Below are positions 6,463-7,379 of a stretch of 7,379 bases of DNA, piece by piece (the stretch's first letter is position 1; each line of letters begins with the position of its first letter). The stretch spans positions 1 to 7,379 of the forward strand of contig JAEZDR010000100.1 of the NCBI GenBank assembly GCA_023433265.1, in the 5' to 3' direction. The translations under genes and the position numbers were made by a program. The stretch comes from Bacteroidota bacterium. Its GTDB lineage: Bacteria > Bacteroidota > Bacteroidia > Chitinophagales > Chitinophagaceae. The notes under the pieces were generated by a model. That model was not told the DNA's origin, ran no database searches, and worked only from the letters and a program-made list of their open reading frames with translations.

Positions 6463-7299
6463 ATGACTAATTTAATAAGGGTTTTGCTGCCCGTTGTTTT
6501 GATGTTTTCAGGCGCTAATGGTTTTTGTCAAAGCTGCAAAGACAATATCTATTTTATGCAAGGCGCTGAAATTGAGTATAAAACCACCGTTACCACTACT
6601 ACCCTCAAGGGAATGAAGCAGGTACCTGCCGGCACCACCACCTATTTTGTTGACCGTGTTACGGACAGCAATAACCTGGTTTATTCTTTTCTCAGGATCA
6701 AAGTAAGAGCGAGTAGTTGTGATGCCGGATACGAAAAAAGCATGGTGATTACGTGCGATGGATCCAAAGGGCTGGATGTGGACCTCTTGTCCGTAGTAGG
6801 AGTTGATACCGGTTATGCATGCGATGTAATTCCTAAGCTTGCCCATAAGTACAGGTATTTCTCCTACCAGGAGATAAAAAAAGTTACCGGAAAGATGGTT
6901 ATCCCCTTTGCCCTGGAGCCCGGTGCAACCATTCCCGGCGAAATGAAGGTGAAGCTTCGTACAGTGCAAAAGACCCCGGAAATGGGGCGTTCTTATGGCA
7001 CCAATGGGCTAAACCAGATGGTGGCTATGGATGGGTTTACCGGGAGTCTGTCCGAACAGCGAATAGATGGAACGATTGAAACATCGGACGGCCGGGTTGT
7101 ATCCACTGAGAAAATTACCACACTTGTAGGCGAGTTGGATGCTTACAAGCTTAGCTTCAAAATGAAGTTTGACATTGGCGGAGGGATAATGGGTCCCATT
7201 ATTACAACCGTGTCAAATTATTACCATCCAAAATTCGGATTGATAAAAGGGGGCAACAGTTGGGGAGGCGTAGAACTTAGCAGGTACAAGTTGCCTTAA
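6463..7299 (+). CDS. Exported protein of unknown function, possibly DUF3108/TapB-like
   Basis: I do not firmly recognise this 278-residue protein. It begins with a Sec signal peptide: a basic n-region (MTNLIR), a hydrophobic core LLPVVLMFSGA (8-18), and a likely cleavage around NGFCQS (19-24). There is no good lipobox, since C22 is preceded by G-F, so a soluble periplasmic or secreted protein is expected. The mature part is rich in beta-type sequence with threonine/valine alternation (KTTVTTTTLKG, 40-50) and no membrane spans. Four cysteines remain after cleavage (C25, C86, C98, C120) and could form disulfides. The C-terminus YYHPKFGLIKGG (around 254-265) followed by a strand resembles the ending of DUF3108/TapB-like beta proteins, where a 'P..GL.K' turn is typical; this is a weak resemblance. 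The ATG has an A/T-rich upstream region without a clear Shine-Dalgarno site. It stands alone, 199 bp after the HExxH gene. Confidence 0.82.
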   Translation: MTNLIRVLLPVVLMFSGANGFCQSCKDNIYFMQGAEIEYKTTVTTTTLKGMKQVPAGTTTYFVDRVTDSNNLVYSFLRIKVRASSCDAGYEKSMVITCDGSKGLDVDLLSVVGVDTGYACDVIPKLAHKYRYFSYQEIKKVTGKMVIPFALEPGATIPGEMKVKLRTVQKTPEMGRSYGTNGLNQMVAMDGFTGSLSEQRIDGTIETSDGRVVSTEKITTLVGELDAYKLSFKMKFDIGGGIMGPIITTVSNYYHPKFGLIKGGNSWGGVELSRYKLP

Positions 7300-7343
7300 A
7301 TATCTACCGGGCTAATGCATCCGGGGCATCTCCAGGCAGATTG

Positions 7344-7379
7344 TTACATCAACCACTCCAGCTCGCCCCAGTTGCAGGC
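7344..7379 (-). CDS. Possible 3' end of a converging minus-strand gene
   Basis: Read on the minus strand, the right edge gives eleven residues, ACNWGELEWLM, then TAA (7344-7346). The two tryptophans and acidic pattern look like a real C-terminus, and the gap to the exported-protein stop (44 bp) suits convergent genes. The stretch is far too short to identify, and a chance open frame is possible. No intrinsic terminator is evident between 7300 and 7343. Confidence 0.3.
   Translation of the reverse strand, partial: ACNWGELEWLM

Noticed and set aside
6508..6969. Minus-strand open frame of 153 codons
   Set aside because: It is antisense to the exported-protein gene, which has a proper signal peptide and start; the antisense product has no domain-like pattern.
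1..7379. CRISPR array, insertion sequence or integration site
   Set aside because: No regularly spaced repeats, transposase motifs or flanking terminal repeats were seen.

Overview
The window looks like a chromosomal piece of a Bacteroidota bacterium, probably near Chitinophagaceae/Sphingobacteriales. Most starts lack a clear Shine-Dalgarno sequence. One intergenic gap holds an exact match to the Bacteroidota -7 promoter consensus TAnnTTTG. The POT transporter, the small HExxH protein and the PqqD/ATP-grasp/decarboxylase trio all resemble proteins I associate with that phylum. The taxonomic call is inference, because no rRNA or marker set is present.

Layout: positions 1-5884 are one long minus-strand block. 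In transcription order it runs dprA (5884-4787), a POT-family peptide transporter (4729-3080), galE (3054-1999), a PqqD-like protein (1904-1662), a CPS/biotin-carboxylase-type ATP-grasp enzyme (1634-582), and a fold-type-III PLP decarboxylase that runs off the left edge (551 to <1). Two plus-strand genes diverge from dprA: a small HExxH protein (5949-6263, apparent TTG start) and an exported protein of unknown function (6463-7299). The last 36 bases may hold the C-terminal end of a converging minus-strand gene.

The most interesting part is the three-gene cassette at the left: PqqD-like peptide-binding domain, then ATP-grasp ligase, then PLP decarboxylase. The genes are 27 and 30 bp apart, with a candidate promoter just upstream of the first. 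PqqD folds are RiPP recognition elements that bind leader peptides, yet no precursor peptide is visible here. Instead, the decarboxylase has an N-terminal extension of about 35-40 residues before its catalytic barrel. That extension carries an exact YxxPxL motif (YERPVL), the motif that lasso-peptide leaders use to bind their PqqD-like partner. The inference is that the decarboxylase, or its tag, is the client of the PqqD protein, giving a tethered ligase/decarboxylase system rather than an ordinary lysine-biosynthesis gene or a classical RiPP cluster.

The other genes are housekeeping or nutritional: DNA uptake and recombination (DprA), oligopeptide uptake (POT) and UDP-sugar interconversion (GalE). 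Their position upstream on the same strand allows read-through into the cassette but does not show a shared function.
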